A stretch of DNA of 64,000 bases from the NCBI GenBank assembly GCA_947474565.1, contig CANJIS010000005.1, forward strand, positions 1 to 64,000, read 5' to 3'. Made by a program: the position numbers and the translations under genes. The DNA is from Alphaproteobacteria bacterium (GTDB lineage: Bacteria; Pseudomonadota; Alphaproteobacteria; Micropepsales; Micropepsaceae). The notes beneath the pieces were generated by a model. That model made no database searches and was not told the origin of the DNA. It saw nothing but the letters and a program-made list of their open reading frames with translations. This document shows, in pieces, positions 41,262 through 49,599 of this stretch (its first letter is position 1; each line of letters starts with the position of its first letter).

Positions 41262-41891
41262 ATGAAAACCTCATTTCCCAAGCTTCTTGCGGCCGCCGCT
41301 TTGACGGCGATTGCTTTTGCCGCCCCCGCCCAGGCCGCCTCTGACAAGGTCGAACTGCTGCGCGACGCCAACAAGGCGGTCAGCGATCTGCGCCGCGACC
41401 CAGCCTTCGCTACTGCCCGCGCCATGCTGGACAATGCCCGCGCCATCTACATCGTGCCCAAGCTGATCAAGGGCGGTTTCATCTTCGGCGCTGAAGGCGG
41501 CGAAGGCGTGCTGCTGCGCCGTACCGGCGGCGGCTGGAGCGAACCGCGCTTTTACGACATGGGCTCGGCTTCTTTCGGCCTGCAGGCCGGCCTGCAACAG
41601 GCAGAGCTGATCTTCATCATCAACAGCGACCAGGCTCTTGCCGGCATTGAAAAGGGCAACTTCAAGCTCGGTGCTGGCGGCGGTGTGACCCTTGTCAACC
41701 TGTCCTCCGGCGCTGAGGGCGCCACCACCTCGCGTGGCGGCGATATCGTGGTCTGGACCTCGGGTTCGGGCGCTTATGCGGGCCTGACCTTCAATGGCTC
41801 GGTCATCACCCCGGACAAGGACATGAACGCCACCCCAACCACCGGTCCGGAAGCGACCGCGCTGCGCCGCAATCTTAGCAGCCTCAAGTAG
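41262..41891 (+). CDS. Secreted SYLF (YSC84/DUF500) domain protein
   Basis: The 209-residue protein has a signal peptide (about residues 1-25, ending AQA), then a SYLF domain: FATARAMLDNARAIYIVPKLIKGGFIFGAEGGEGVLLRR...WSEPRFYDMGSASFGLQAGLQ...FKLGAGG. SYLF domains bind lipids in eukaryotes; bacterial exported forms are of unknown role and probably act at the envelope. AAGGA precedes the ATG at 41262 by ten bases. A strong terminator follows. Confidence 0.88.
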   Translation: MKTSFPKLLAAAALTAIAFAAPAQAASDKVELLRDANKAVSDLRRDPAFATARAMLDNARAIYIVPKLIKGGFIFGAEGGEGVLLRRTGGGWSEPRFYDMGSASFGLQAGLQQAELIFIINSDQALAGIEKGNFKLGAGGGVTLVNLSSGAEGATTSRGGDIVVWTSGSGAYAGLTFNGSVITPDKDMNATPTTGPEATALRRNLSSLK

Positions 41892-41913
41892 TCCTCACGT
41901 TAAGTAGTCCTCA
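41886..41913. repeat. 12-base direct repeat over the SYLF stop codon
   Basis: AAGTAGTCCTCA occurs at 41886-41897 and 41902-41913, spaced 16 bases apart. The first copy contains the TAG stop. It looks like a recent short tandem duplication. Confidence 0.7.
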
Positions 41914-41934
41914 AGGGCCAAATCGGCTATAGAA

Positions 41935-41969
41935 GGGCGCCGCGGAAAACCGCGGCGCCCTTTCTTTTT
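41935..41969 (+). terminator. Strong rho-independent terminator
   Basis: GGGCGCCGCGG and CCGCGGCGCCC form an eleven-base stem with an AAAA loop, followed by TTTCTTTTT. It ends the SYLF transcript, 15 bases before the next gene's ATG. Confidence 0.93.
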
Positions 41970-41983
41970 AGAGGAAGCCCCCA

Positions 41984-42364
41984 ATGAAGAAGTTTTTGAT
42001 CGCCTCTTGCGTGGCGCTGGCGTTGCCCACCGCCGCCTTCGCGGATGTCGCCGCACAATTGACTGTCGCCGAGCAGCATGCCGGTTTCGCCGCCAAGGCG
42101 GGAAATACTATCGACCAGGTGCATATGCATCTGCACCACGTCTTGAACTGCCTGGTCGGCCCCAGCGGCGCCGGCTTTGATGCCGCGCCCGGCAATCCTT
42201 GCGCCAAGGCCGGCACCGGCGCGGTTCCTGAAGCCGATGCCGCCGTGAAGGCCAAGCTGACGCCGGCCGTGGCTGCCGCCACTGCAGGTATCGCCGCCAC
42301 CGACGTGGCTGCTGCCCAAGCCGAAGCAGGCAAGGCCGCCACCGCGATTGCAGCTGCCAAGTAG
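41984..42364 (+). CDS. Small exported protein with His- and Cys-containing core
   Basis: The 126-residue protein has a signal peptide (about residues 1-20, ending AFA). The core reads AEQHAGFAAKAG, then VHMHLHHVLNCLVGP and GNPCAKAG, with five histidines and two cysteines in about 50 residues. The tail is Ala-rich and helical. GAGGAA lies before the ATG. The His/Cys set suggests metal or heme binding in the periplasm, which is inference; I recognise no named family. Confidence 0.78.
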   Translation: MKKFLIASCVALALPTAAFADVAAQLTVAEQHAGFAAKAGNTIDQVHMHLHHVLNCLVGPSGAGFDAAPGNPCAKAGTGAVPEADAAVKAKLTPAVAAATAGIAATDVAAAQAEAGKAATAIAAAK

Positions 42365-42373
42365 TTTATACGA

Positions 42374-44440
42374 TCAAACGGCGAAGCTCTGCGGGGCTTC
42401 GCCGTTCATTCTCAACCCCTGCATTTTTTCATAAGCCGCCTCGATCTGGCGGGTGGTGCGGGCGGTATCGAACAAAGGTGCGCGACTGCGGTTTTCCGCC
42501 AGACGCTGCCGGACATTTCTCAACAGATCCGGATCGCGCGCCAGCTTCAACGCCAGCGCTTCGTATTCCTGCAGATTACCCGCCACCAATTCCAGCAGGC
42601 CGATGGCCTTGAGCAGGCTGGCGGCGACGCGGCCCTGGAAAGCGCCGCCATACACGGTGATCAGCGGCAACCCCGCCCATAGCGCATCACTGGCGGTGGT
42701 ATGGGCATTGGAAAACAGGCTGTCGAGAAACAGGTCGCCCAGCGCCAGCCGCGCCATGTGGGCCTCAAGCGCAAGCGGCGGCGCGAACACCAGCCGCGCG
42801 GTATCAATGCGCGCCTTCACAGCTTCGGCGATAAGATTTTCCTGGAACAAGGGATCGCCCGCCAACAGCCATAACAGGCTGCCCGGAACCTGCTGCAGCA
42901 ACCGCATCCAGCAGGCGAACAGATCAGGCGTGATCTTGTAGCCGTAATTGAAATGACAAAAGACGAAAGCATCGTTCGGCAAACCATGTTCGGCCCGCGT
43001 GGTTTTATCCAGCTTCGCACGCTTGGAATCATTGATCTGATAACAGTCCGGCAGGGTGACGACTTTCTCCCGGTAGAACTTGTGTTCGATGGCCGGGATC
43101 ACCGTCGCATCGGCGATGATGTAGTCCATATAATTTGCGCCCAGCGTGCCGGGAAAGCCCAGATAATTGACCTGGATGGGCGCGGGCCTTGTTGCAAACA
43201 GATTCATGCGCATGCCGCCGAAATAGCCGTTCACATTGACCAGAATGTCGACATCTTCCGCCGCCACGGCTTGCGCCGCTTCGCGGTCGGATAAAGACGC
43301 GATGGAGATGAATTTGTCGAAACCCGCCACCACGCGTTTGCGCATGGCGCTGCAATCATCGCCGCCATTGTCGAATGCCAGAACTTCAAACCGCGAACGG
43401 TCATGGCTCTCAAACAAGCCCGCCATCAGATACATGGTGGCCTGGGCGCGGAATTCGCCGCAGACATACCCCACGCGGATGGGTCCGGGCTTGCGCGTTG
43501 CGGCACGGGCGACGGGCGTCTGGGCCGGGAAGAAATGATTGGCGTAGGTGGTGGCGCAGGCCAGCATGTCCGGCGCGTAGTCCGATAGTCCTTGATAGAC
43601 AAACGGCCTGGCGGCTTCGATCCCACAGCGCACCTGGGCGCCCAGTTCAATATTGGCCTGTTCAAAGCCGTTCCAATCACCGGCATGCATTTTGAGATGC
43701 AGCAGATCACCCGGCACATAAGGATGGTCGGGCGCAACGCGCACCAGGCGCTCCAGATCGGCAATGGCGGGCGCCAATGCGCGCTTGCGCGTCCAGAGCA
43801 GATTGGCGCGGCCTTCCAGCGCTTCGGGCAGGTCGGAATTGCGCGCCAGCTCCCGGCTATAATTTTCCAGCGCCTCATCGATACGGTCCAGTCGCCACAA
43901 GGCGGCGGCGCGATTCATGAAAACCCCGGGGCGATCGGGCTGCAGCTGCAGCAGCCGGTCGAAATCGCTGAGCGCTTCGGCGTAGCGGTGCAGCGATTGG
44001 AATATCAGACCGCGATTGTTCAGCGCGTCGGTGTTCCTGGCATCGAGCGCGATGGCGCGGTCGAAATCCGCCAGCGCCTCGTCCGTCCGCTTGAGCTTGC
44101 TTTTGATGCCGCCGCGATTGCTGAAGGCCCTGCTGTCGCCCGGCCGCGCCGCCACCACCTGATCCAGGGCGGCAAGCGCTTCTTCGTGGCGGGTCATCGC
44201 CGACAGCACCAGGGCGAGATTGGCCAGCGTGTCGGGCGCGCCGGGTTGCGCTGTCAGCGCCTGCTCCATCAACGCCAGCGCTTCGGGCAGCCGGCCCTGT
44301 TGCAGCCTCAGCATGCCCATCAGGTGCAAGCCGGGGTAACTGCCAGGGGCTGCGGTCAGCGCCTGGGCGTAAAGCCGCTCGGCGTCATCGAGGCGGCCCG
44401 CCTGATGCAGCGCCATGGCCTGCTGGAGCAATTGGTTCAT
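42374..44440 (-). CDS. TPR protein with SPINDLY/OGT-like (GT41) glycosyltransferase domain
   Basis: The 688-residue protein has about seven N-terminal tetratricopeptide repeats (residues 1-245; LLQQAMALHQAGRLDDAERLYAQAL opens them). A C-terminal catalytic region follows: PIRVGYVCGEFRAQATMYLMAGLFE, QVNYLGFPGTLGANYMDYIIAD, HFNYGYKITPDLFACWMRLLQQVPGSLLWLL and TASDALWAGLPLITVYGGAFQGRVAASLL. This matches bacterial proteins related to O-GlcNAc transferases. The donor sugar and target are unknown. The start at 44440 (MNQLLQQAM) is chosen over a TTG at 44473. It is divergent from uvrB. Confidence 0.88.
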   Translation of the reverse strand: MNQLLQQAMALHQAGRLDDAERLYAQALTAAPGSYPGLHLMGMLRLQQGRLPEALALMEQALTAQPGAPDTLANLALVLSAMTRHEEALAALDQVVAARPGDSRAFSNRGGIKSKLKRTDEALADFDRAIALDARNTDALNNRGLIFQSLHRYAEALSDFDRLLQLQPDRPGVFMNRAAALWRLDRIDEALENYSRELARNSDLPEALEGRANLLWTRKRALAPAIADLERLVRVAPDHPYVPGDLLHLKMHAGDWNGFEQANIELGAQVRCGIEAARPFVYQGLSDYAPDMLACATTYANHFFPAQTPVARAATRKPGPIRVGYVCGEFRAQATMYLMAGLFESHDRSRFEVLAFDNGGDDCSAMRKRVVAGFDKFISIASLSDREAAQAVAAEDVDILVNVNGYFGGMRMNLFATRPAPIQVNYLGFPGTLGANYMDYIIADATVIPAIEHKFYREKVVTLPDCYQINDSKRAKLDKTTRAEHGLPNDAFVFCHFNYGYKITPDLFACWMRLLQQVPGSLLWLLAGDPLFQENLIAEAVKARIDTARLVFAPPLALEAHMARLALGDLFLDSLFSNAHTTASDALWAGLPLITVYGGAFQGRVAASLLKAIGLLELVAGNLQEYEALALKLARDPDLLRNVRQRLAENRSRAPLFDTARTTRQIEAAYEKMQGLRMNGEAPQSFAV

Positions 44441-44532
44441 GTTCCGGTATTGTTCTTGCCGCTGCGTGGGCAAGGCTATAGCATCTTTCGGCAGGGCTTG
44501 GACCCAAAGCCCGCCATTCCTATTTAGAGAAC

Positions 44533-46929
44533 ATGGCCCACAACAACGGCATGATCCCTCGCGCGGGCAAGCGCGGCAAATCCCGTATGGAAAAGACGGC
44601 GTCGGACAATGCCGCCAAGTTCCAGGCGGCGGTGGATGCCACCCCCGGCATCGTGCAGGACGCGCGTATAGACCCCGCCTATCTGGCCATGCCCCTGGCG
44701 GGCATTACCGCAGAGGCCGCGAAATTCATTCCCCACCGCCCGGCGCGGCCGGAAAAATCCGAAGGCGGCAAGAAGTTCAAGCTGGTGTCGGAATACAGCC
44801 CGGCCGGCGACCAGCCCACGGCCATCGCCGAACTGGTCAAAGGCGTGCTGGCGGAGGAGCGTGACCAGGTGCTGCTGGGCGTCACCGGATCGGGCAAGAC
44901 CTACACCATGGCCCAGGTGATCGAGCGCACCCAGCGCCCGGCCCTGATCCTGGCGCCCAACAAGACCTTGGCGGCGCAGCTTTACAGCGAGTTCAAGCAG
45001 TTCTTTCCCGAAAACGCGGTGGAGTATTTCGTCAGCTATTACGATTACTACCAGCCGGAAGCCTATATCCCGCGCACCGACACCTATATCGAAAAAGACT
45101 CGTCCATCAATGAAGAGATCGACCGCATGCGCCATTCGGCGACGCGGGCGATTCTGGAACGCGACGATGTGATCATCGTCGCTTCGGTGTCGTGCATTTA
45201 CGGCATCGGTTCGGTTGAGACGTATTCGGGCACCGCCGTCTCCATCGCCAAGGGCGACAAGATCGACCGCCAGGCCGCCATCGGCGCGCTGGTGGCACTG
45301 CAATACCGGCGCAACGACGACAATTTCGCCCGCGGCGCTTTCCGCGTGCGCGGCGACACCATCGATATTTTCCCGGCGCATTATGAAGATCGCGCCTGGC
45401 GTGTCGAATTGTTCGGCGATGTGGTGGATAGCATCACCGAGTTCGATCCCCTCACCGGCCACAAGGCGGGCGAGCTGGAAAACATCAAGGTCTATGCCAA
45501 CTCACACTATGTGACGCCGCGCCCGACCCTGCAGCAGGCGATGAAAGGCATCAAAGCGGAATTGATCCAGCGGCTGAAGGAATTCCGCGAACAGGGCAAG
45601 CTGCTGGAAGCGCAGCGGCTGGAACAGCGCACCACCTTCGACCTGGAGATGATCGAGGCCACCGGTTCCTGCGCCGGCATCGAAAATTATTCCCGCTGGC
45701 TGACCGGCCGCCAGCCGGGCGAGCCGCCGCCGACCCTGTTCGAGTATCTGCCCGACAACGCCCTGGTCTTTGCCGACGAAAGCCATGTGACGGTGCCGCA
45801 GATCGGCGCCATGTACAAAGGCGACTATCGCCGCAAATTTACGCTTTCCGACTATGGCTTCCGCCTGCCCAGTTGCATCGACAACCGCCCGCTGAAGTTC
45901 GAGGAGTGGGATATGATGCGGCCGCAATCCATGTTCGTGTCGGCGACGCCGGGCAACTGGGAGATGGAGCGCACCGGCGGCGTGTTTGCGGAACAGGTTA
46001 TCCGTCCCACCGGGCTGATCGATCCGCCGGTGGAAATTCGCCCCGTGGAAACGCAAGTGGACGATTTGATCGCCGAATGCCGGGAGGTGGCGGCAAAGGG
46101 GTATCGCACACTGGTCACCACCCTGACCAAGAAGATGGCGGAAGACCTCACCGAATATATGCACGAACAGGGCATCCGCGTGCGCTACATGCACAGCGAT
46201 GTTGAGACGCTGGAGCGGATCGAGATTATCCGAGACCTGCGGCTGGGCGCTTTCGATGTGCTGATCGGTATCAATCTGTTGCGCGAAGGGTTGGATATTC
46301 CCGAATGCGCCCTGGTTGCGATTTTGGACGCCGACAAGGAAGGCTTTCTGCGCAGCGAAACCAGCCTGATACAGACGATAGGACGCGCCGCCCGCAATGT
46401 GGACGGCAAGGTGGTTCTTTACGCCGACCGGATAACCGGCTCGATGGAGCGCGCCATGGCGGAAACCAACCGCCGCCGCGCCAAGCAGGAAGAATACAAC
46501 AAGGAACACGGCATCACGCCGCTCAGCATCAAGAAGAACATCTCCGACATCATGGGGTCCATGTACGAAAAGGACCATGTGATGGTGGACACGGGCCTGC
46601 TGGAAGCCGCCGAAGGCGGGCGCGAATTTGTCGGCCACAATATCAAGGCCATCATCGCCGACCTGGAAAAGAAGATGCGCGCCGCCGCCGCCGATCTGGA
46701 ATTCGAAACCGCAGCCCGCCTGCGCGACGAACTCAAGCGGCTGCAAAGCGCCGCCCTGACCATTGCCGACGATCCTTTCGCCCGGCAATCGGATGTGGAA
46801 CGTGCGGCGTTCGATGCCGAGATTTCCCTGTCGGATGAAAGCAAGCCGTCCAAACCTGCGGGCCGCACAAAGATGAAGCGCGCCGGAAGGCCCAATGCGC
46901 CGAAGACTTTCGGCAGCCGAGCGCGTTAA
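44533..46929 (+). CDS. uvrB: Excinuclease ABC subunit B
   Basis: The 798-residue damage-recognition helicase of nucleotide excision repair. It has Walker A GVTGSGKT (116-123), the beta-hairpin [12 protein letters not shown], the DEAD-type box DESH ([14 protein letters not shown]), helicase motif [11 protein letters not shown], and a C-terminal UVR domain ([27 protein letters not shown]) that contacts UvrC. Compared with E. coli it has about 80 extra N-terminal residues, rich in charged residues, and a C-terminal basic tail. Such extensions occur in alphaproteobacteria. Its upstream ribosome binding site is weak. Confidence 0.97.
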   Translation: MAHNNGMIPRAGKRGKSRMEKTASDNAAKFQAAVDATPGIVQDARIDPAYLAMPLAGITAEAAKFIPHRPARPEKSEGGKKFKLVSEYSPAGDQPTAIAELVKGVLAEERDQVLLGVTGSGKTYTMAQVIERTQRPALILAPNKTLAAQLYSEFKQFFPENAVEYFVSYYDYYQPEAYIPRTDTYIEKDSSINEEIDRMRHSATRAILERDDVIIVASVSCIYGIGSVETYSGTAVSIAKGDKIDRQAAIGALVALQYRRNDDNFARGAFRVRGDTIDIFPAHYEDRAWRVELFGDVVDSITEFDPLTGHKAGELENIKVYANSHYVTPRPTLQQAMKGIKAELIQRLKEFREQGKLLEAQRLEQRTTFDLEMIEATGSCAGIENYSRWLTGRQPGEPPPTLFEYLPDNALVFADESHVTVPQIGAMYKGDYRRKFTLSDYGFRLPSCIDNRPLKFEEWDMMRPQSMFVSATPGNWEMERTGGVFAEQVIRPTGLIDPPVEIRPVETQVDDLIAECREVAAKGYRTLVTTLTKKMAEDLTEYMHEQGIRVRYMHSDVETLERIEIIRDLRLGAFDVLIGINLLREGLDIPECALVAILDADKEGFLRSETSLIQTIGRAARNVDGKVVLYADRITGSMERAMAETNRRRAKQEEYNKEHGITPLSIKKNISDIMGSMYEKDHVMVDTGLLEAAEGGREFVGHNIKAIIADLEKKMRAAAADLEFETAARLRDELKRLQSAALTIADDPFARQSDVERAAFDAEISLSDESKPSKPAGRTKMKRAGRPNAPKTFGSRAR

Positions 46930-46941
46930 CTCCCATGTCTT

Positions 46942-46985
46942 CCCCGCGAAAGCGGGGATCCAGCGTCCTCGCTGAAAGCGAGGAC
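46942..46985. repeat. Pair of short hairpins of the dispersed GC palindrome type
   Basis: CCCCGC-GAAA-GCGGGG (46942-46957) is followed by GTCCTCGCT-GAA-AGCGAGGAC (46965-46985), between uvrB and the Gre factor. The first resembles the palindromes at 50.8 and 52.9 kb. It may protect or end the uvrB transcript. Confidence 0.75.
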
Positions 46986-47002
46986 CAACAAAGAAGCCAG
47001 TA

Positions 47003-47452
47003 ATGTCCCGAGCTTTCGTCAAGGAAACAGCAGAGTCCGCCGCGCCGCCTGAACGGATGGTGGAAGAAGGCCCGAACCCTGTCACGCCGGAAGGCATGCA
47101 GCAGATTGACGGTCACATCACCCGGCTGGAAGCGGCCATGCGGGACGAAAGCAATGTCCTGCTGCGCGAAACATTGGCCCGCGACCTGCGCTACTGGACC
47201 ATCCGCAAATCCACCGCGGAAATCGCGCAGCCGATAGCGGACGGCACCGTGGCCTTCGGCTCAACCGTCACCGTTGAACGCAAGGGCCGCAAGCAGATCT
47301 TCCGCATTGTTGGCGTAGACGAAGCCGATGCTGCCAAAGGTATGATCAGCTTCCACGCCCCGCTGGCCAAAGCTGTGATGGGCGCGAAGACGGGCGACAT
47401 CATCGAAGCCGATGAACCGCTGGGCGAAATGGAAGTGACCGAAGTCCGCTAG
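47003..47452 (+). CDS. GreA/GreB-family transcription elongation factor
   Basis: The 149-residue protein has a short helical N-terminal region (VTPEGMQQIDGHITRLEAAMRDE) and a C-terminal FKBP-like Gre domain (VAFGSTVTVERKGRKQIFRIVGVDEADAAKGMISFHAPLAKAVMGAKTGD). The opening MSRAFVKE is like GreB. It rescues backtracked RNA polymerase or binds in the secondary channel. Its TAG stop is part of the CTAG target duplicated by the adjacent insertion sequence, so the gene remains whole. Confidence 0.88.
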   Translation: MSRAFVKETAESAAPPERMVEEGPNPVTPEGMQQIDGHITRLEAAMRDESNVLLRETLARDLRYWTIRKSTAEIAQPIADGTVAFGSTVTVERKGRKQIFRIVGVDEADAAKGMISFHAPLAKAVMGAKTGDIIEADEPLGEMEVTEVR

Positions 47453-47465
47453 GCTGAATCGACAT

Positions 47466-47873
47466 TCATCGCATCCATAAGATGGCTGCGGCGAGGTGTA
47501 TGAAGGCCAGGAAGTAGATGGCCCTTCGGTCGTAGCGCGTTGCAATCCTACGGAAGTGCTTGAGCTTGTTGAAGCAGCGCTCGATGCGGTTGCGCGCCTT
47601 GTAGCGGCGCCGGTCCAGACGGAACGGGTGCTTGCGGGTTGGGTTTGAAGGGATGACTGGCGTGGCGCCGGAAGCCTCGATGGCTTCTCGGAAGGCCCTG
47701 CTGTCATAAGCGGTATCGGCCAAAACAGACCGGGCTTTGAAGCCTTCTATCATCGCCGGAGCTTGAACGACGTCGCCTTCCTGCCCGGGTGCCAGCTTGA
47801 AGCGCAAGGGTCGTCCCAACGTATCGACCAACATGTGGATTTTGGTGGTCAGTCCTCCTCGCGAACGCCCCAA
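47466..47873 (-). CDS. IS5-family transposase, C-terminal part (orfB)
   Basis: The 135-residue frame reads GRSRGGLTTKIHMLVDTLGRPLRF, with the second catalytic Asp in VLADTAYDSRAF and the catalytic Glu in RNRIERCFNKLKHFRRIATRYD, completing the DDE set begun in orfA. The frame is open upstream through the G8 run (…DQALGRSRGG), so it is probably made as an orfA-orfB fusion by frameshifting rather than from the TTG at 47873. Confidence 0.9.
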   Translation of the reverse strand: MGRSRGGLTTKIHMLVDTLGRPLRFKLAPGQEGDVVQAPAMIEGFKARSVLADTAYDSRAFREAIEASGATPVIPSNPTRKHPFRLDRRRYKARNRIERCFNKLKHFRRIATRYDRRAIYFLAFIHLAAAILWMR

Positions 47874-47880
47874 AGCCTGG

Positions 47881-48219
47881 TCACGCCCCCCCCTTTCCGG
47901 TCGCCGCCTGCTGATGGGCGCGCACCAAAGTCGTGTCGAGCATCAGATATTCGTTTCTTCGATCCGCAGTCAGCAGCTTGAAAACCCGTTCCCAGATCCC
48001 GGCCTTGGCCCATCGCGTGAAGCGTTTATGAGCGGTTTTGTATTTGCCATACCGTTCCGGCAGATCGCTCCACCGCGCTCCCGACCGCAGCACCCACAAA
48101 ACCGCATCCACAAACAGCCGGTTGTCCCGCCCGCTGCGCCCTGGATCGCTGGATTTCCCGGGTAAAACCTCACAAATCCGGTTCCACTGCGTGTCCGTCA
48201 ATTCGTATCGCTTGACCAT
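47881..48219 (-). CDS. IS5-family transposase, N-terminal part (orfA)
   Basis: The 112-residue frame begins MVKRYELTDTQWNRICEVLPGK and has the helical DNA-binding region and LRSGARWSDLPERYG typical of IS5/IS427 transposases. The first catalytic Asp is in MLDTTLVRAHQQAA. The frame ends just after a run of eight G residues on the coding strand, the likely slippage site for entry into the orfB frame. Confidence 0.9.
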   Translation of the reverse strand: MVKRYELTDTQWNRICEVLPGKSSDPGRSGRDNRLFVDAVLWVLRSGARWSDLPERYGKYKTAHKRFTRWAKAGIWERVFKLLTADRRNEYLMLDTTLVRAHQQAATGKGGA

Positions 48220-48370
48220 TCCTGCCGCTCCGAATCACTCGACCCGGAGCAAACTGAATCAGCCAAAGCCTCTCTTGAGAATCCTGAATGTCGATTGGAC
48301 CTAGGACTTTTGCCTCTACACGGCTAAAAGCGAGGGGCCGAGTTGAGAGATATAAATAAGGGAGTCTTTT

Positions 48371-48727
48371 GTGCGCCGTCTTGTTTTGGGCCTGACACTG
48401 GCCGCCATTCCGCTGTTTTTCTCCGCCGACTCTATGGCCCAGGCCAAGCCGAAAGCCGCCCCTGCCAAAGCCGCTGCTGCACCTGCGAAGGCCGCTCCCG
48501 GCAAAGACAAGTATCCCCTGCTTCCGGCCGGCGAAGGCCGGGCCACCGTCATCAAGGTTTGCGGCCAGTGCCACACCCCGGAACGGCCCGCGACTCAGCG
48601 CCATGACAAGGCGGGCTGGAACGCCATCATTGATACGATGATGCAGAACGGCGCCGTCGCCTCCGATGAGGATTTCGACACGGTCGTGGCGTATCTGGTC
48701 AAGAACTTCCCGCCTGGGAAGAAGTAA
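48371..48727 (+). CDS. Small exported c-type cytochrome
   Basis: The 118-residue protein has a signal peptide (about residues 1-24), a Lys/Ala/Pro linker and one heme-binding CGQCH motif (Cys64, Cys67, His68); a Met in the DTMMQNG region may be the sixth ligand. The start is GTG with GGGAG upstream. It is matured by the Ccm system and would carry electrons in the periplasm, possibly for the neighbouring dehydrogenases, which is inference. A 15-base-pair hairpin overlaps its stop. Confidence 0.85.
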   Translation: MRRLVLGLTLAAIPLFFSADSMAQAKPKAAPAKAAAAPAKAAPGKDKYPLLPAGEGRATVIKVCGQCHTPERPATQRHDKAGWNAIIDTMMQNGAVASDEDFDTVVAYLVKNFPPGKK

Positions 48728-48754
48728 GCAAGTCCAAGCGGACTTGCTTACTTC
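48721..48754 (+). terminator. Long perfect hairpin over the cytochrome stop codon
   Basis: GAAGTAAGCAAGTCC and GGACTTGCTTACTTC form a perfect fifteen-base stem with loop AAGC. It covers the last codons of the cytochrome gene. There is no T-tract, only TTGCC after it. It may stabilise the transcript or terminate weakly between convergent genes. Confidence 0.6.
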
Positions 48755-48808
48755 TTGCCAAGCCGGCCCGCGCGACAGAGTCTTAAGGGCCGGCGCGGCA
48801 GGACACAG

Positions 48809-49498
48809 CTAATAATCGAGTTTGGGATACCATTTGGCATCACGCCCAGCGGGCGTGATGTCGAGAATATTCCATAACGGCGCCATGTCGGGTGCACCGC
48901 GCCCGTCCTGGTTTGGGTCTGCCATCTCGCCCAATATTTCGCCCGCCCAGAACAGGCGCACCGTGTCGCCATCACGGCGGAAGACGACCAGCGAGGGGAA
49001 TTCGCCGTCTGGCGTCAGCAAGCCCTGGTCGCCCGCGTAATCGTCGCCGACCGTCTGCAGGAATTCCAGCGCAGCCCACCCGCGCTCGCGCGCGAATTCC
49101 AGTTGCCGCGCGACAGGCGAGCGGCCCAACACCTTCAACGCCACCTTCTGCATGATGTCGTTGGCGTCCAGCGGCCCCAGGAAATTGGTGCACATGGGAC
49201 ATGGCCGTTTGCGCTCGGGCCCATACATCCAGAAATAGGTCACCAGCGTGTCGTGCGGCCCGAACAGATCGATAAGCTTCAGCTCCGCACCCTTGGCATC
49301 CAGGAAGCGATAGTCTTTTTCTATCACCGGGCCGGGCGGCAGGGCGCCGCGCTGATCCGCCACCCGCGAAAGATGACGGCGCACTTCGATCTCTTCTGCC
49401 AGAAGCGCCTGGCGCGCCCTGGCATAGTCTGCGCTTTCGCCGGCAAAAAGCGGGCGGCGTTTGGCGGCCAGATCCGGCGCGGGTATCAGCTTGTCCAT
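48809..49498 (-). CDS. DUF899 (thioredoxin-like) protein
   Basis: The 229-residue protein matches DUF899: EVRRHLSRVADQRGALPPG...YRFLDAKGAELKLIDLFGPHDTLVTYFWMYGPERKRPCPMCTNFLG, with a CxxC pair at Cys100 and Cys103, and GEFPSLVVFRRDGDTVRLFWAGE. The fold is thioredoxin-like. It has no signal peptide. The start at 49498 is chosen for its AAAGGA ribosome binding site. Reaction unknown. Confidence 0.87.
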   Translation of the reverse strand: MDKLIPAPDLAAKRRPLFAGESADYARARQALLAEEIEVRRHLSRVADQRGALPPGPVIEKDYRFLDAKGAELKLIDLFGPHDTLVTYFWMYGPERKRPCPMCTNFLGPLDANDIMQKVALKVLGRSPVARQLEFARERGWAALEFLQTVGDDYAGDQGLLTPDGEFPSLVVFRRDGDTVRLFWAGEILGEMADPNQDGRGAPDMAPLWNILDITPAGRDAKWYPKLDY

Positions 49499-49599
49499 GG
49501 CGTTTCCTTTTGGGGCCCGCAAGGGAAATTCAAGACCGCCGCGCCCGTTCCGTCAATCGCGTGCTATATATAAGTAAATAAGAAGACGGGGAGCCATCC

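Larger units (their letters stand above)
47453..48300 (-). mobile_element. IS5-family insertion sequence (IS427-like), 848 bp
   Basis: The element carries two overlapping-type transposase frames on the minus strand. Its ends are imperfect inverted repeats sharing AATCGACATTCA (left end begins GCTGAATCGACATTCA, right end read inwards begins GTCCAATCGACATTCA). Both sides are flanked by CTAG (47449-47452 and 48301-48304), a four-base target duplication. Length, two-frame layout and CTAG target fit the IS427 subgroup. The ends and both frames look intact, so it may be active. Confidence 0.9.

Noticed and set aside
42377-42406. Hairpin AACGGCGAAGC/GCTTCGCCGTT as terminator of the small His/Cys protein gene
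   Set aside because: It lies inside the C-terminal coding region of the opposite gene and lacks a T-tract; it may help but is not supported.
44533-44780. UvrB N-terminal extension as a wrong start
   Set aside because: No internal ATG with a better ribosome binding site was found near the usual family start, and extensions are known in alphaproteobacteria; the long form is kept.
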